Origin: Azonexus hydrophilus DSM 23864
Lineage (GTDB): Bacteria; Pseudomonadota; Gammaproteobacteria; Burkholderiales; Rhodocyclaceae
Reading direction: 5' to 3'
NCBI RefSeq assembly: GCF_000429605.1
Contig: NZ_AUCE01000011.1
Coordinates: forward strand, 496,001 to 560,000
Length of the DNA: 64,000 nt
A program made the translations under genes and the position numbers. Of this stretch, positions 8,574 through 18,328 are shown piece by piece. The notes beneath the pieces were generated by a model. The model was given only the letters and a program-made list of their open reading frames with translations. It was not told the origin of the DNA and made no database searches. Position 1 is the stretch's first letter. Every line of letters begins with the position of its first letter.

Positions 8574-9476
8574 ATGTCCCAGAATCACGTTCTCGTTGTC
8601 GACGACGAAGCCATCAACCTGATGCTGATCGAGGATTTTCTCGAGCAGGAAAAGCTGGCTCTCGAGTTGTTCAGCGATCCGCTGCAGGCCTGGCAGCGAC
8701 TGGCCGAGCCGGGCAGCGATTTCTCGCTGGTCGTGCTCGACCGGATGATGCCCGGCATGGACGGTATCGAACTGTTGCGCCGGATCAAGGCCGACCACCG
8801 TTTCGAAGACGTGCCGGTGATCATGCAGACGGCCGCCTCGGCACCGGAGCAGGTGCGCGAGGGGCTGGAGGCCGGGGCTTACTACTACCTGACCAAGCCG
8901 TATGCACCGGAAGCGCTGATTTCCATCGTCCGTGCTGCCCTTGACGACCGGCGGGCCCGGGCTTCGTTGCGCACCCGGGCGGCCCGCCTCGAGGAAGCGC
9001 AGAAGCTGCTGGTCGGCGCCGAGTACGGTTTTGCCACGCTGGAGGAAGTCTCCTGTCTGGTGCCGGTCCTGGCCGCCCTGTGCCCGGATCCGGACCGCGT
9101 CGCGCCGGGCCTGTCGGACCTGATGCTCAACGCCGTCGAGCACGGTAACCTGGGTATCACCTATCGTGAAAAATCGCTGCTCAAGTGGGATGGCGACTGG
9201 GAGGCAGAAATCCGCCGCCGGCTCAACATTGCACCGTTCAGTGGTCGGCGGGCGACGATCCAGGTGACATGCAGTACCGAGGCGATCAGTTTCCGCATCA
9301 CCGATGAAGGTGAGGGCTTCGACTGGCAGAAATTCCTCGATTTCGACCCCGAGCGGGCTTTTGATCCCAACGGGCGCGGTATCGCGATGGCGCGGCTGAC
9401 CAGTTTTTCCAGTCTTGAATACGAAGGCCGCGGCAACATCGTGACCGCCCGCGTCATTCTGTCACCACGTCCCTGA
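8574..9476 (+). CDS. Response regulator fused to an RsbW-type ATPase domain
   Basis: A 300-aa protein with an N-terminal receiver domain (residues 1-125: Asp10/Asp11, phosphoacceptor Asp56 in VVLDRMMPGMDG, Lys108 in LTKPY) and a C-terminal HATPase_c domain of the anti-sigma-factor kinase kind (N-box near LMLNAVEHGN, then ITDEGEGFDW and GRGIAMA). No His phosphorylation site or HTH is seen, so it probably acts by partner switching, not as a transcription factor. The start at the ATG preceding SQNHVLVVDDE gives a normal receiver domain. It is divergent from ubiU and shares the FNR-box region. No anti-anti-sigma partner is adjacent. Confidence 0.8.
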   Translation: MSQNHVLVVDDEAINLMLIEDFLEQEKLALELFSDPLQAWQRLAEPGSDFSLVVLDRMMPGMDGIELLRRIKADHRFEDVPVIMQTAASAPEQVREGLEAGAYYYLTKPYAPEALISIVRAALDDRRARASLRTRAARLEEAQKLLVGAEYGFATLEEVSCLVPVLAALCPDPDRVAPGLSDLMLNAVEHGNLGITYREKSLLKWDGDWEAEIRRRLNIAPFSGRRATIQVTCSTEAISFRITDEGEGFDWQKFLDFDPERAFDPNGRGIAMARLTSFSSLEYEGRGNIVTARVILSPRP

Positions 9477-9481
9477 GGTTC

Positions 9482-10405
9482 TTAGCGCAGGACGATGGTT
9501 GGCTTGTAGCCGAGTGCGTTGCGGATGCGTTCGGCGATATTTTCGGCTGCCGGGCGTGAGGCATAGGGGCCGAGCTGCAGACGGTGCAGGCCGTTGGCCC
9601 GGACGATGTGCATTTCTTCCCTGACCCAGTCGAGTTCGCCGACCAGATGGCGCTTCAGGTTGTCGGCGTTGTCGGCATTGGCGAAGGCGCCGAGCTGCAG
9701 GTAAACCCCTGCCGGCAGAGCGTTTTCCACTACCGGCGGGCTGACTGCCGGCTGCGGCGGCGGTGCCACCTGGGCGTAGCTGGTGCTGCTGCCGGTCGGG
9801 ACGATGGCCTCGACTTCGACCTGGGCGCTGCCGTTGCGGATGATGTCCAGTTTGTGCGCGGCGGTATAGGAGAGGTCGATGATGCGTCCGGCGTGGAAGG
9901 GGCCGCGATCGATGACGCGAACGACGACCGAGCGCCCGTTCTGCAGATTGGTGACGCGGGCATACGACGGCAGGGCCAGCGTCGGGTGAGCGGCGGTCAT
10001 GGCGAACATGTCGTAGGGTTCGCCGATCGAGGTTTTCTGACCGTGGAATTTCTTGCCGTACCAGCTGGCCAGGCCACGGGCCTTGTACGGGCGGACCGAG
10101 GTGTTTGGCTCGTAGCGTTTGCCGAATACTTCGTACGGCCGCAGTGCCGGCCGGTGCAGCGGCTCCCAGCGCGGTACCGCGTCGGGGATCTGGTCCAGGT
10201 TGTCCGGAATCTCGCTGGCCGGGCCGTCATCCTTGTAATAACCGCCGCCGCGCGGGGTGGCAACCGGCGGCGGGGGTGCCGGGCGGCTGGTACCAGCGCT
10301 CGGGGTCGCCGGCGCGCTGCTGGCCGGCCGCTCCGGCTGACTGCCGCAGGCGGCGAGCAACAGGGTGAAAGTCAGGGGGGCCAGCAGGCGAAGGGAAGCG
10401 GTCAT
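9482..10405 (-). CDS. rlpA: RlpA septal-ring lytic transglycosylase lipoprotein
   Basis: A 307-aa lipoprotein with lipobox LLAACGS, a proline/alanine-rich linker (about 22-50), the double-psi beta-barrel RlpA domain (about 105-200, with GLASWYGKKFHG, TSIGEPYDM, RVIDRGPF and DLSYTAA) and a C-terminal SPOR domain (about 230-305, starting VYLQLGAF). RlpA proteins cut naked glycan strands and locate to septa through SPOR. It is the last gene of the mre-mrd-rod unit; its ATG overlaps the rodA stop (ATGA). Confidence 0.9.
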   Translation of the reverse strand: MTASLRLLAPLTFTLLLAACGSQPERPASSAPATPSAGTSRPAPPPPVATPRGGGYYKDDGPASEIPDNLDQIPDAVPRWEPLHRPALRPYEVFGKRYEPNTSVRPYKARGLASWYGKKFHGQKTSIGEPYDMFAMTAAHPTLALPSYARVTNLQNGRSVVVRVIDRGPFHAGRIIDLSYTAAHKLDIIRNGSAQVEVEAIVPTGSSTSYAQVAPPPQPAVSPPVVENALPAGVYLQLGAFANADNADNLKRHLVGELDWVREEMHIVRANGLHRLQLGPYASRPAAENIAERIRNALGYKPTIVLR

Positions 10406-11505
10406 TTCTTTACCAGCATGCGGTGGGTATGGATGCTCATCAGGATGCCGACGCCGAGCATCAGGGTCAGCAGCGCGGTGCCGCCGTAGCTGATGAAGGG
10501 CAGCGGGACGCCGACCACCGGCAGGATACCCGAGACCATGCCCATGTTGACGAAGGCGTAGATGAAGAAGACCAGGGTCAGGGCCGCAGCCAGCAGGCGC
10601 GAGAACATGGTCGGCGCAGCGGCGGCGATCATCAGCCCGCGGCCGATCAGCAGCGTGAACAGGATCAGCAGGATACCGTTGCCGAGCAGGCCCCATTCCT
10701 CGGAAAAGACGGCGAAGATGAAGTCCGTGTGTTTTTCCGGGATGAATTCCAGGTGGGTCTGGGTGCCGTTCAGGTAACCCTTGCCGAAGCCGCCGCCCGA
10801 GCCGATGGCGATGGTCGACTGGATGATGTGATAGCCGGCGCCAAGCGGGTCCGAGGTCGGGTCGAGCAAGGTCAGTACGCGCCGTCGCTGGTAGTCGTGC
10901 AGCATGTTCCAGGCAAAAGGCATGGCGGCGCCGGCGGCAGCCCCCAGGCCGAGCATGATCTTCCACGGCAGGCCAGCGAAGAAGATGACGAAGAAGCCGG
11001 CGGCGCCGATCAGCAGCGAGGTGCCGAGGTCAGGCTGCTTGAGCACCAGGGCGATAGGGATCAGTAGAATCGCCGTGGCAACGGCGAAATGCCGGGCACG
11101 CAGCATCGACTCATGCTTGTGGAAATACCAGGCCAGCATCAGCGGCATGGCGATCTTCATGATTTCGGACGGCTGGATGCGCGCCACGCCGAGCGAAATC
11201 CAGCGGCGCGAGCCATTGACCACGATGCCGAACAGGGCGACACCGATCAGCAGGACGACGCCGAGTACATAGAGCGGGACGGCAAAGCGCATCAAGGTCT
11301 GGGGTGGCGTCCGGGCGACGACCAGCATGACGACGGTCGATGCAGCGATGTTGATCAACTGCTTGTCCAGTTTCCAGAAGCCGTCGCTGGCGGTTGCCGA
11401 ATAGATGGTCATCAGGCCGATGCCCATCAGCGCCATGACGATCAGGAAGAGCGGCATGTCGAGGTGGGCCAGGATGTTCTGGATGATGCGCTTAATGAGC
11501 TTCAT
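10402..11505 (-). CDS. rodA: RodA peptidoglycan glycosyltransferase (SEDS)
   Basis: A 367-aa polytopic SEDS-family protein, the lipid II polymerase of the elongasome. Around ten membrane segments are visible, and SEDS signatures occur in NGSRRWISLG, QPSEIMKIAMPL, LKQPDLGTS and, near the C-terminus, LPFISYGGTALL. It works with PBP2, whose gene is directly upstream and overlaps by 14 bases. Length is normal for the family. Confidence 0.95.
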   Translation of the reverse strand: MKLIKRIIQNILAHLDMPLFLIVMALMGIGLMTIYSATASDGFWKLDKQLINIAASTVVMLVVARTPPQTLMRFAVPLYVLGVVLLIGVALFGIVVNGSRRWISLGVARIQPSEIMKIAMPLMLAWYFHKHESMLRARHFAVATAILLIPIALVLKQPDLGTSLLIGAAGFFVIFFAGLPWKIMLGLGAAAGAAMPFAWNMLHDYQRRRVLTLLDPTSDPLGAGYHIIQSTIAIGSGGGFGKGYLNGTQTHLEFIPEKHTDFIFAVFSEEWGLLGNGILLILFTLLIGRGLMIAAAAPTMFSRLLAAALTLVFFIYAFVNMGMVSGILPVVGVPLPFISYGGTALLTLMLGVGILMSIHTHRMLVKK

Positions 11506-13423
11506 CGGTGCTCTCCTGAATCAGGTCGATGGCTTCCTCTTCATCCGGGCTGTCGACTTCCGGTGCCGGGCCGCCCGGGCGCTTGCCGGTCAGGTGGTAG
11601 TCGAACAACTGGCGGGTGATTGGTGCCGCCGATTGGGCACCGAAACCGCCGTTTTCGACCATCACGGCGACGACGATCTTCGGGTTGTCCACCGGGGCAA
11701 AGGCGACGTACCAGGAGTGGTCGCGCAGGCGTTCGCGAACCTGGCCGGCAACATATTTCTGGCCGCTTTTCAGGCTGAAGACCTGGGCGGTTCCGGTCTT
11801 GCCGCCGGAATCATAGGCGGCGCCGGCGAAGACGCGGGCACCGGTACCTTCCTTGACGACCCCGGCCATGCCGCGCTTGATTACGTCGACATGTTCGCGC
11901 TTGAGTGCAATCTGGCGGATCGGCTGCGGTTCGACCATGCGCACCTCGCCGGTGGTCGGGTTGGTGATCGAATGGACCAGGTGCGGCCGGAAAACCTGGC
12001 CATAATTGAGTACGTTGGCCAGAGCATGCGCCATGTGCAGGGTCGAATAGGCGTTGTATCCCTGGCCGATGCCGATCGAGATGGTCTCCCCGGGATACCA
12101 TTTCTGCTGTTCGCGTTTCTTGAAGCGGCGCTGCTTCCATTCGGGTGACGGCAGGATGCCGGTCGCCTCGCCGGGAATGTCGATTTCCGTCCGTCGGCCG
12201 AGGCCGAGGTCGCCCATGAAGCGGGCGATGTTGTCGATGCCCATATCGTTGGCCAGGACGTAGTAATAGGTATTGCACGAGACGACGATGGACTTGTGCA
12301 TGTCGACCATGCCGTGACCGCCGACCTTGTCGTCCATGAAACGACGGTTGCCGAAATTGAAGAAGCCGGGGTCGGCGATGGCCTGGCCGGGGGTGCGTTT
12401 GCCCGTGGTCAGTGCGCCCAGTGCCATCAGCGGCTTGAAGGTCGAACCCGGCGGATAGGTACTGTAGATGGCGCGGTTGAGCAGGGGTTTGTCCGGATGA
12501 TTGTTCAGCTCATCCCAGTCGTCGAAGCGGATGCCGTCGACAAACAGGTTGGGGTCGAAGGCGGGCGAGGAAACCAGGGCAAGCACGGCGCCGTTGCTGG
12601 GGTCGATGGCGGCCAGCGAGCCGCGGCGACCACCAAAGGCCTGCTCGGCAACCCGCTGCAACTCGGCATCCAGCGTCAGCTTCAGATTGTTGCCGGGGGT
12701 CGGCGGCGTTTGCGAGAGGACGCGCACGGCACGGCCGCCGGCATCGACTTCGACCTGTTCGTAACCGGCGGTGCCGTGCAGTTCGAATTCGTAATGCGCT
12801 TCCAGGCCGATCTTGCCGATATGCTCGGTGCCCTTGTAGTTCGCGCCATGCCCGCTGGCCTCGATCATCTCCTTGTCCTTGGTGTTGATCCGGCTGATGT
12901 AGCCGATCGCATGCGCGGCCAGCGAGTTTTCCGGATACTGGCGGAACAGCCTGGCCTTGACCTCGACGCCAGGGAAGCGATAGCGATGGGCGGCAAAGCG
13001 GGCGACTTCCTCGTCGGTCAGGCGGGTACGGATGGGAATGGATTCGAAGTTTTTCGACTCCTCGAGCAGGCGTTTGAAGCGTCGCCTGTCCTTGAGCTGG
13101 ATTTCGACGATCTCGCCCAGCTGGTCGATGGTTTCTTCGAGGCCCAGGGTTTTTGATGGGGTGATTTCAAGCGTGAACGCCGAGTAGTTGCGCGCCAGGA
13201 TGACCCCGTTACGGTCTTCGATATTGCCACGGTTGGGCATCACCGGGACCAGCGAGATGCGATTGCTTTCGGCGCGCGTCGCGTAGTACTCGTGCTGCAG
13301 CACCTGCAGATAGAAAAAGCGGCCGAAGAGCAGGGCAAAACACAGCAGCACGAAGCTGCCGGCGATGACCAGGCGGTTGCGGAAGCGATCCGAGTCCTGT
13401 TCGCTGTGATGGAAGTCGTTCAT
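11492..13423 (-). CDS. mrdA: Penicillin-binding protein 2, elongasome transpeptidase
   Basis: A 643-aa class B PBP with one N-terminal membrane anchor (about 19-40), the PBP dimerisation domain, and a transpeptidase domain with SxxK (Ser in PPGSTFKPL), SxN (VVSCNTY) and KTG (GGKTGTAQ). It cross-links new peptidoglycan during side-wall growth together with RodA. The last 30 residues are acidic and probably unstructured. The gene lies 12 bases after mreD and overlaps rodA. Confidence 0.95.
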   Translation of the reverse strand: MNDFHHSEQDSDRFRNRLVIAGSFVLLCFALLFGRFFYLQVLQHEYYATRAESNRISLVPVMPNRGNIEDRNGVILARNYSAFTLEITPSKTLGLEETIDQLGEIVEIQLKDRRRFKRLLEESKNFESIPIRTRLTDEEVARFAAHRYRFPGVEVKARLFRQYPENSLAAHAIGYISRINTKDKEMIEASGHGANYKGTEHIGKIGLEAHYEFELHGTAGYEQVEVDAGGRAVRVLSQTPPTPGNNLKLTLDAELQRVAEQAFGGRRGSLAAIDPSNGAVLALVSSPAFDPNLFVDGIRFDDWDELNNHPDKPLLNRAIYSTYPPGSTFKPLMALGALTTGKRTPGQAIADPGFFNFGNRRFMDDKVGGHGMVDMHKSIVVSCNTYYYVLANDMGIDNIARFMGDLGLGRRTEIDIPGEATGILPSPEWKQRRFKKREQQKWYPGETISIGIGQGYNAYSTLHMAHALANVLNYGQVFRPHLVHSITNPTTGEVRMVEPQPIRQIALKREHVDVIKRGMAGVVKEGTGARVFAGAAYDSGGKTGTAQVFSLKSGQKYVAGQVRERLRDHSWYVAFAPVDNPKIVVAVMVENGGFGAQSAAPITRQLFDYHLTGKRPGGPAPEVDSPDEEEAIDLIQESTDEAH

Positions 13424-13435
13424 TGCCGACGGCGG

Positions 13436-13957
13436 TCAGAGCGGACGGTTTTCGTCCCGCTCGACCGGCTGATATTGCGGCAGCAGTAGCAGGAAGGTGG
13501 CGGGAATCCACAGGAAGGTGGCGATCAGCGGACCGATCAGGAACCCCCACCCCGGGAAATCGGCGCCGGCCAGCATGCGCATGGCGAGCTGGATGAACTG
13601 GCTAGCCAGCAGCATGGGCAGCACCTGCAAGGCCTGCTGGGCCAGCGGGAACCACAGGATACGCCGGGACTGGCTGGCGGCGATGTAGGCCAGCAGGACG
13701 TAAGCCAGGCAATGCTGGCCGAGCGCGGCGCCGTCGGCGACATCCATCATCAGGCCGAGGACGAAGGCCCAACCCATGCCGACGCGACGCGGTTCGCGGA
13801 TGCTCCAGAAGCACAGCACCAGTGCAACCCAATCAGGGATGCCGGGCCATTGAGCGGTTGGCAGGAAATTCAGCAGCAGGGCGGTGAGCAGGCTGAAGGC
13901 GATGAACCAGGGCCGGACCGGTAGCAGGATGCGCGATGAGGAGAAGGTTGGCTGCAT
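13436..13957 (-). CDS. mreD: Rod shape-determining protein MreD
   Basis: A 173-aa inner-membrane protein with about five to six hydrophobic segments and the family pattern PDWVALVLCFW...RRVGMGWAFVLGLMMDV. It links MreB and MreC to the PBP2-RodA complex. Its ATG overlaps the mreC stop by one base (TGATG), which indicates translational coupling. Confidence 0.9.
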   Translation of the reverse strand: MQPTFSSSRILLPVRPWFIAFSLLTALLLNFLPTAQWPGIPDWVALVLCFWSIREPRRVGMGWAFVLGLMMDVADGAALGQHCLAYVLLAYIAASQSRRILWFPLAQQALQVLPMLLASQFIQLAMRMLAGADFPGWGFLIGPLIATFLWIPATFLLLLPQYQPVERDENRPL

Positions 13958-14871
13958 CAGTTTGCTCCCGCCTTGACGGGGGTGCCCGTGTTGCCGCTAC
14001 GCCCGGTTGCGTCGGGTGGGCGGGGGGCTTGCGGCTGGCGTGGCGAGAGGACCAGGACTTCGCCGAAATTCTCGACGGCGGCTACAGGTGCGCACAGGAT
14101 GCGGGCGAAGGCGTAGGAGTGTTCGCGCTCGATGCTGACCACACGGGCAACCGGAAAGCCGGGTAGGTAGATGCCGTCGAGCCCTGAGGTGACCAGCAGG
14201 TCGCCTTCCTGGATGTCGGCGTTGGCCGGGATGTAGCGCAATTCGAGTCGTCCTTTGCCCAGGCCGAAAACCACCGAGCGCTGGCCGGTACGAACCACCT
14301 GGACAGGCACCGTCTGGTCCTTGTCGGTGATCAGAGTGATTTCCGACGAGAACGGGAAGGTCCGGGTGACCTGGCCGACCACCCCGGATTCGTCGATGGC
14401 CGGTTGGCCGGCAACGATGCCGGATTGCTGCCCCTTGTCCACGATGATCTTGTGCGAGAAGGGGTCGCGGGCCGTGTACATGATCTGGGCCACTTCGCCC
14501 TTGGCTTTTTCCCGCTCCTTGACCGCCAGCAGCTTGCGCAGGCGCTCGTTTTCCTTCTCCAGGTGTTCCAGGCGCTGCAAGTTCGGTGCGGTCTGCAGCT
14601 GCGTTTGCTTGAGGCCGGTGTTTTCCTCAAGCAAGTCGTCCAGCCCGCGCAGGTAGCCGAGTGCGTTGTCGACCAGGCTGCCCGGCGTCTGGGCGATGCG
14701 CTGGATCGGGTCGGTGACCAGGGCAATGCTCTGGCGCAGCAGGTCGAGGCTTTTCAGTCGCAGGTCGACGACGAACAGCGCCAGCGAGATCGCGACATAG
14801 AAAGTCAGAAGGGCCAGCGGTGCTGGCCCTCGCTTGAAGAAAGGCGGTGGAGCGTGGTCGGTGCCAGCCAT
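13957..14871 (-). CDS. mreC: Cell-shape protein MreC
   Basis: A 304-aa bitopic protein: short cytoplasmic tail, one membrane helix (about 20-42), a coiled-coil (about 75-115, with RLEHLEKENERLRKLL), and a periplasmic beta domain with IMYTARDPFSHKIIVDKG and DLLVTSGLDGIYLPGFPV. It organises PBP2 and RodA in the periplasm. The ATG at 14871 (AGGA ten bases upstream) is preferred to an in-frame TTG nine bases earlier. The C-terminal tail is proline-rich. Confidence 0.93.
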   Translation of the reverse strand: MAGTDHAPPPFFKRGPAPLALLTFYVAISLALFVVDLRLKSLDLLRQSIALVTDPIQRIAQTPGSLVDNALGYLRGLDDLLEENTGLKQTQLQTAPNLQRLEHLEKENERLRKLLAVKEREKAKGEVAQIMYTARDPFSHKIIVDKGQQSGIVAGQPAIDESGVVGQVTRTFPFSSEITLITDKDQTVPVQVVRTGQRSVVFGLGKGRLELRYIPANADIQEGDLLVTSGLDGIYLPGFPVARVVSIEREHSYAFARILCAPVAAVENFGEVLVLSPRQPQAPRPPDATGRSGNTGTPVKAGAN

Positions 14872-14904
14872 CGCGATCAATCCTGCAGGCTTGCGGTCGA
14901 CGCG

Positions 14905-15987
<1,083 letters not shown>

Positions 15988-16052
15988 TTATGATACCTTA
16001 CAACGCTTTCGTTTTTAAGACTTTGTGCGCCGCAAAAAGTCTTTTTCAAGCC

Positions 16053-16340
16053 ATGTCGCTTACTCCAGAACAGGTTAAACGGATTGCCCATCTCGCCCGC
16101 ATCGAGGTCAGCGAATCCGAGGCCCTGACCACCCAGGGTCATCTCAACGGCATCTTCGAACTGATCGAGCAGATGCAGGCCGTCGACACCACCGGTGTCG
16201 AGCCGATGGCGCACGCGCAGGACGTCTCGCAACGCCTGCGTCCCGACGCCGTCAGCGAGGCCGACCGGCGCGCCGCCTACCAGGCCGTCGCGCCGGAAAC
16301 CGAGGCCGGTCTCTATCTCGTGCCGAAGGTGATCGAATGA
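16053..16340 (+). CDS. gatC: Glutamyl/aspartyl-tRNA amidotransferase subunit C
   Basis: A 95-aa subunit of the GatCAB complex that converts Glu-tRNA(Gln) and Asp-tRNA(Asn) to the amidated forms. The family signature is seen in [19 protein letters not shown] and, at the C-terminus, YLVPKVIE. The ATG at 16053 gives the usual short N-terminus MSLTPEQV; longer in-frame readings have no family match. It overlaps gatA by 4 bases. Confidence 0.93.
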   Translation: MSLTPEQVKRIAHLARIEVSESEALTTQGHLNGIFELIEQMQAVDTTGVEPMAHAQDVSQRLRPDAVSEADRRAAYQAVAPETEAGLYLVPKVIE

Positions 16341-17794
16341 TCGACAAGACACTCAAGCAACTGTCGCAGGCCCTGGCAGCCAAGGAAGTCTCCAGCGTCG
16401 AACTGAGCACGCTGTTTCTCGACCGGATCGAGCGTCTGAACCCCGACATCAACGCCTTCGTCACCGTCGACCGCGAAAAAACGCTGGCCATGGCCGCTGC
16501 GGCCGATGCCCGCATAGCTGCCGGAACGGCCGGACCGCTGACCGGCATTCCCATCGCCCAGAAGGACATCTTCTGCGCAGAAGGCTGGCGCACCACCTGC
16601 GGCTCGAAGATGCTCGCCGACTTCGTTGCGCCCTACGACGCGACGGTGATCGAAAAAATGCATCGCGATGCCGGTCTGGTGTCGCTGGGCAAGACCAACA
16701 TGGACGAGTTCGCCATGGGCTCGTCGAACGAGACCTCGTTCTTCGGCCCGGTGAAGAACCCCTGGGACCGTACGCGCGTTCCCGGCGGTTCATCCGGCGG
16801 TTCGGCGGCGGCGATCGCCGCCCGCCTGGCGCCGGCGGCGACCGGTACCGACACCGGCGGCTCGATCCGCCAGCCGGCGGCGCTGTGCAACCTGACCGGC
16901 CTCAAGCCGACCTACGGCGTCGTCTCGCGCTACGGCATGATCGCCTACGCCTCGTCGCTTGATCAGGGCGGCCCGATGGGCGCCACCGCCGAGGATTGCG
17001 CGCTGCTGCTCAACACCATGGCCGGTTTCGACGCGCGCGATTCGACCTCGCTCGAGCGCCCGGCCGAGGATTACACGCGCAGCCTCGAGCAACCGCTGGC
17101 CGGCCTGCGCATCGGCCTGCCCAAGGAGTTCTTCGCTGCCGGTTGCGACGCCGGGGTGATGGCCGCAGTGCAGGAAGCGATCAACGAATACCGCCGGCTC
17201 GGTGCGACCATCGTCGACGTCTCGCTGCCCAACTCGCACCTCTCGGTGCCGGCCTACTACGTCATTGCGCCGGCCGAGGCAAGCTCGAACCTGAGCCGTT
17301 TCGACGGCGTCCGCTACGGCTACCGCGCGCCGGACTACGGCAACCTCGACGACATGTACATGAAGACGCGGGCGCAGGGTTTCGGCGAAGAGGTCAAGCG
17401 CCGCATCCTGATCGGCACCTACGTCCTCTCGCACGGCTACTACGACGCCTACTACCTGCAGGCGCAGCGTATCCGCCGGCTGATCGCCAACGATTTCGTC
17501 GACGCCTTCAAGTCCTGCGACGTGATCCTCGGGCCGACTTCGCCGACGACCGCGTTCAAGCTTGGCGAAAAGTCTGCCGACCCGGTGCAGATGTACCTCT
17601 CCGACATCTACACCATCGCCGTCAACCTCGCCGGCCTGCCCGGCATGGCCCTGCCTTGCGGTTTCGCCGGCGGCCTGCCGGTCGGCCTGCAACTGATCGG
17701 CAATTACTTCGACGAGGCCCGCCTGCTCAACGTCGCACACCGCTACCAGCAGGCGACCGACTGGCATCAGCGGCGTCCTCAGGGCATCGAGTAA
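16337..17794 (+). CDS. gatA: Glutamyl/aspartyl-tRNA amidotransferase subunit A
   Basis: A 485-aa amidase-signature enzyme that releases ammonia from glutamine for GatB. The Ser-cisSer-Lys triad is visible: Lys76 (PIAQKDIF), Ser152 (PGGSSGGS) and Ser176 (DTGGSIR). Length and sequence are typical for GatA. It overlaps gatC by ATGA and is followed without a gap by a lipoprotein gene, with gatB after that. Confidence 0.96.
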   Translation: MIDKTLKQLSQALAAKEVSSVELSTLFLDRIERLNPDINAFVTVDREKTLAMAAAADARIAAGTAGPLTGIPIAQKDIFCAEGWRTTCGSKMLADFVAPYDATVIEKMHRDAGLVSLGKTNMDEFAMGSSNETSFFGPVKNPWDRTRVPGGSSGGSAAAIAARLAPAATGTDTGGSIRQPAALCNLTGLKPTYGVVSRYGMIAYASSLDQGGPMGATAEDCALLLNTMAGFDARDSTSLERPAEDYTRSLEQPLAGLRIGLPKEFFAAGCDAGVMAAVQEAINEYRRLGATIVDVSLPNSHLSVPAYYVIAPAEASSNLSRFDGVRYGYRAPDYGNLDDMYMKTRAQGFGEEVKRRILIGTYVLSHGYYDAYYLQAQRIRRLIANDFVDAFKSCDVILGPTSPTTAFKLGEKSADPVQMYLSDIYTIAVNLAGLPGMALPCGFAGGLPVGLQLIGNYFDEARLLNVAHRYQQATDWHQRRPQGIE

Positions 17795-18316
17795 ATGCGC
17801 AGCACCATATTCGCGCTGATCGGCGCCGCCCTGCTGGCAGCTTGTGCCTCGCCGCCGCCGGCGCCCGAGCCGGTGCCGGAACCGGCGCCGCCGGTGGCCG
17901 AGGAGACGCCGAAATTCAAGAACTCGACCTTGAAGTACCTGGCCAACCGCAACCTGAAGCCGCAGCCGACCCGGCCGCTCAACGTCCGCTCGCGCTGCTC
18001 TCACCGTGATGCGATAGGTACCGTCACCCGGCTCAACCTGCTGGTCAAGGAGGCCGAGGTCAAGAGCTTCGATGCTCAGGTCAGCATGAAGGGGCGCGGT
18101 GTCTGCAACTTCAACATCAAGGACTTCGCGCAGGACGCGAAGCTGCCGCAGGTCCTGCTCCGGCACAAGAAGGAAAGCGCTTGCACCGTGCGCATGTGGG
18201 AACAGGGCAAGGAAGTCACCATCGCCTTCAACAGTTGCCAGCAATCCTGCGAAGGCAAGGCTTTCGATTATCTGTGGCCGGTCGTCGTCGACGCGAAGAC
18301 CGGGCGCTGTCATTGA
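17795..18316 (+). CDS. Small lipoprotein of unknown function inside the gat operon
   Basis: A 173-aa protein not recognised as a named family. It has a signal peptide with lipobox LLAACAS (Cys about residue 17), a Pro/Glu-rich linker (residues 20-40), and a C-terminal domain with five to six cysteines (RSRCSHRD, GVCNFN, ESACTVR, NSCQQSC, GRCH) that could form disulfides in the periplasm. The ATG follows the gatA TAA directly, and gatB starts 12 bases downstream, so it is co-transcribed with the amidotransferase genes. No functional link to tRNA amidation is obvious; transcriptional convenience is the simplest explanation. Confidence 0.75.
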   Translation: MRSTIFALIGAALLAACASPPPAPEPVPEPAPPVAEETPKFKNSTLKYLANRNLKPQPTRPLNVRSRCSHRDAIGTVTRLNLLVKEAEVKSFDAQVSMKGRGVCNFNIKDFAQDAKLPQVLLRHKKESACTVRMWEQGKEVTIAFNSCQQSCEGKAFDYLWPVVVDAKTGRCH

Positions 18317-18328
18317 ACGGATGAAACC

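Noticed and set aside
9482-10966. A longer 494-aa reading of rlpA
   Set aside because: The extra N-terminal part lies antiparallel-free but out of frame inside rodA; the ATG at 10405 gives a proper lipoprotein signal and the ATGA overlap.
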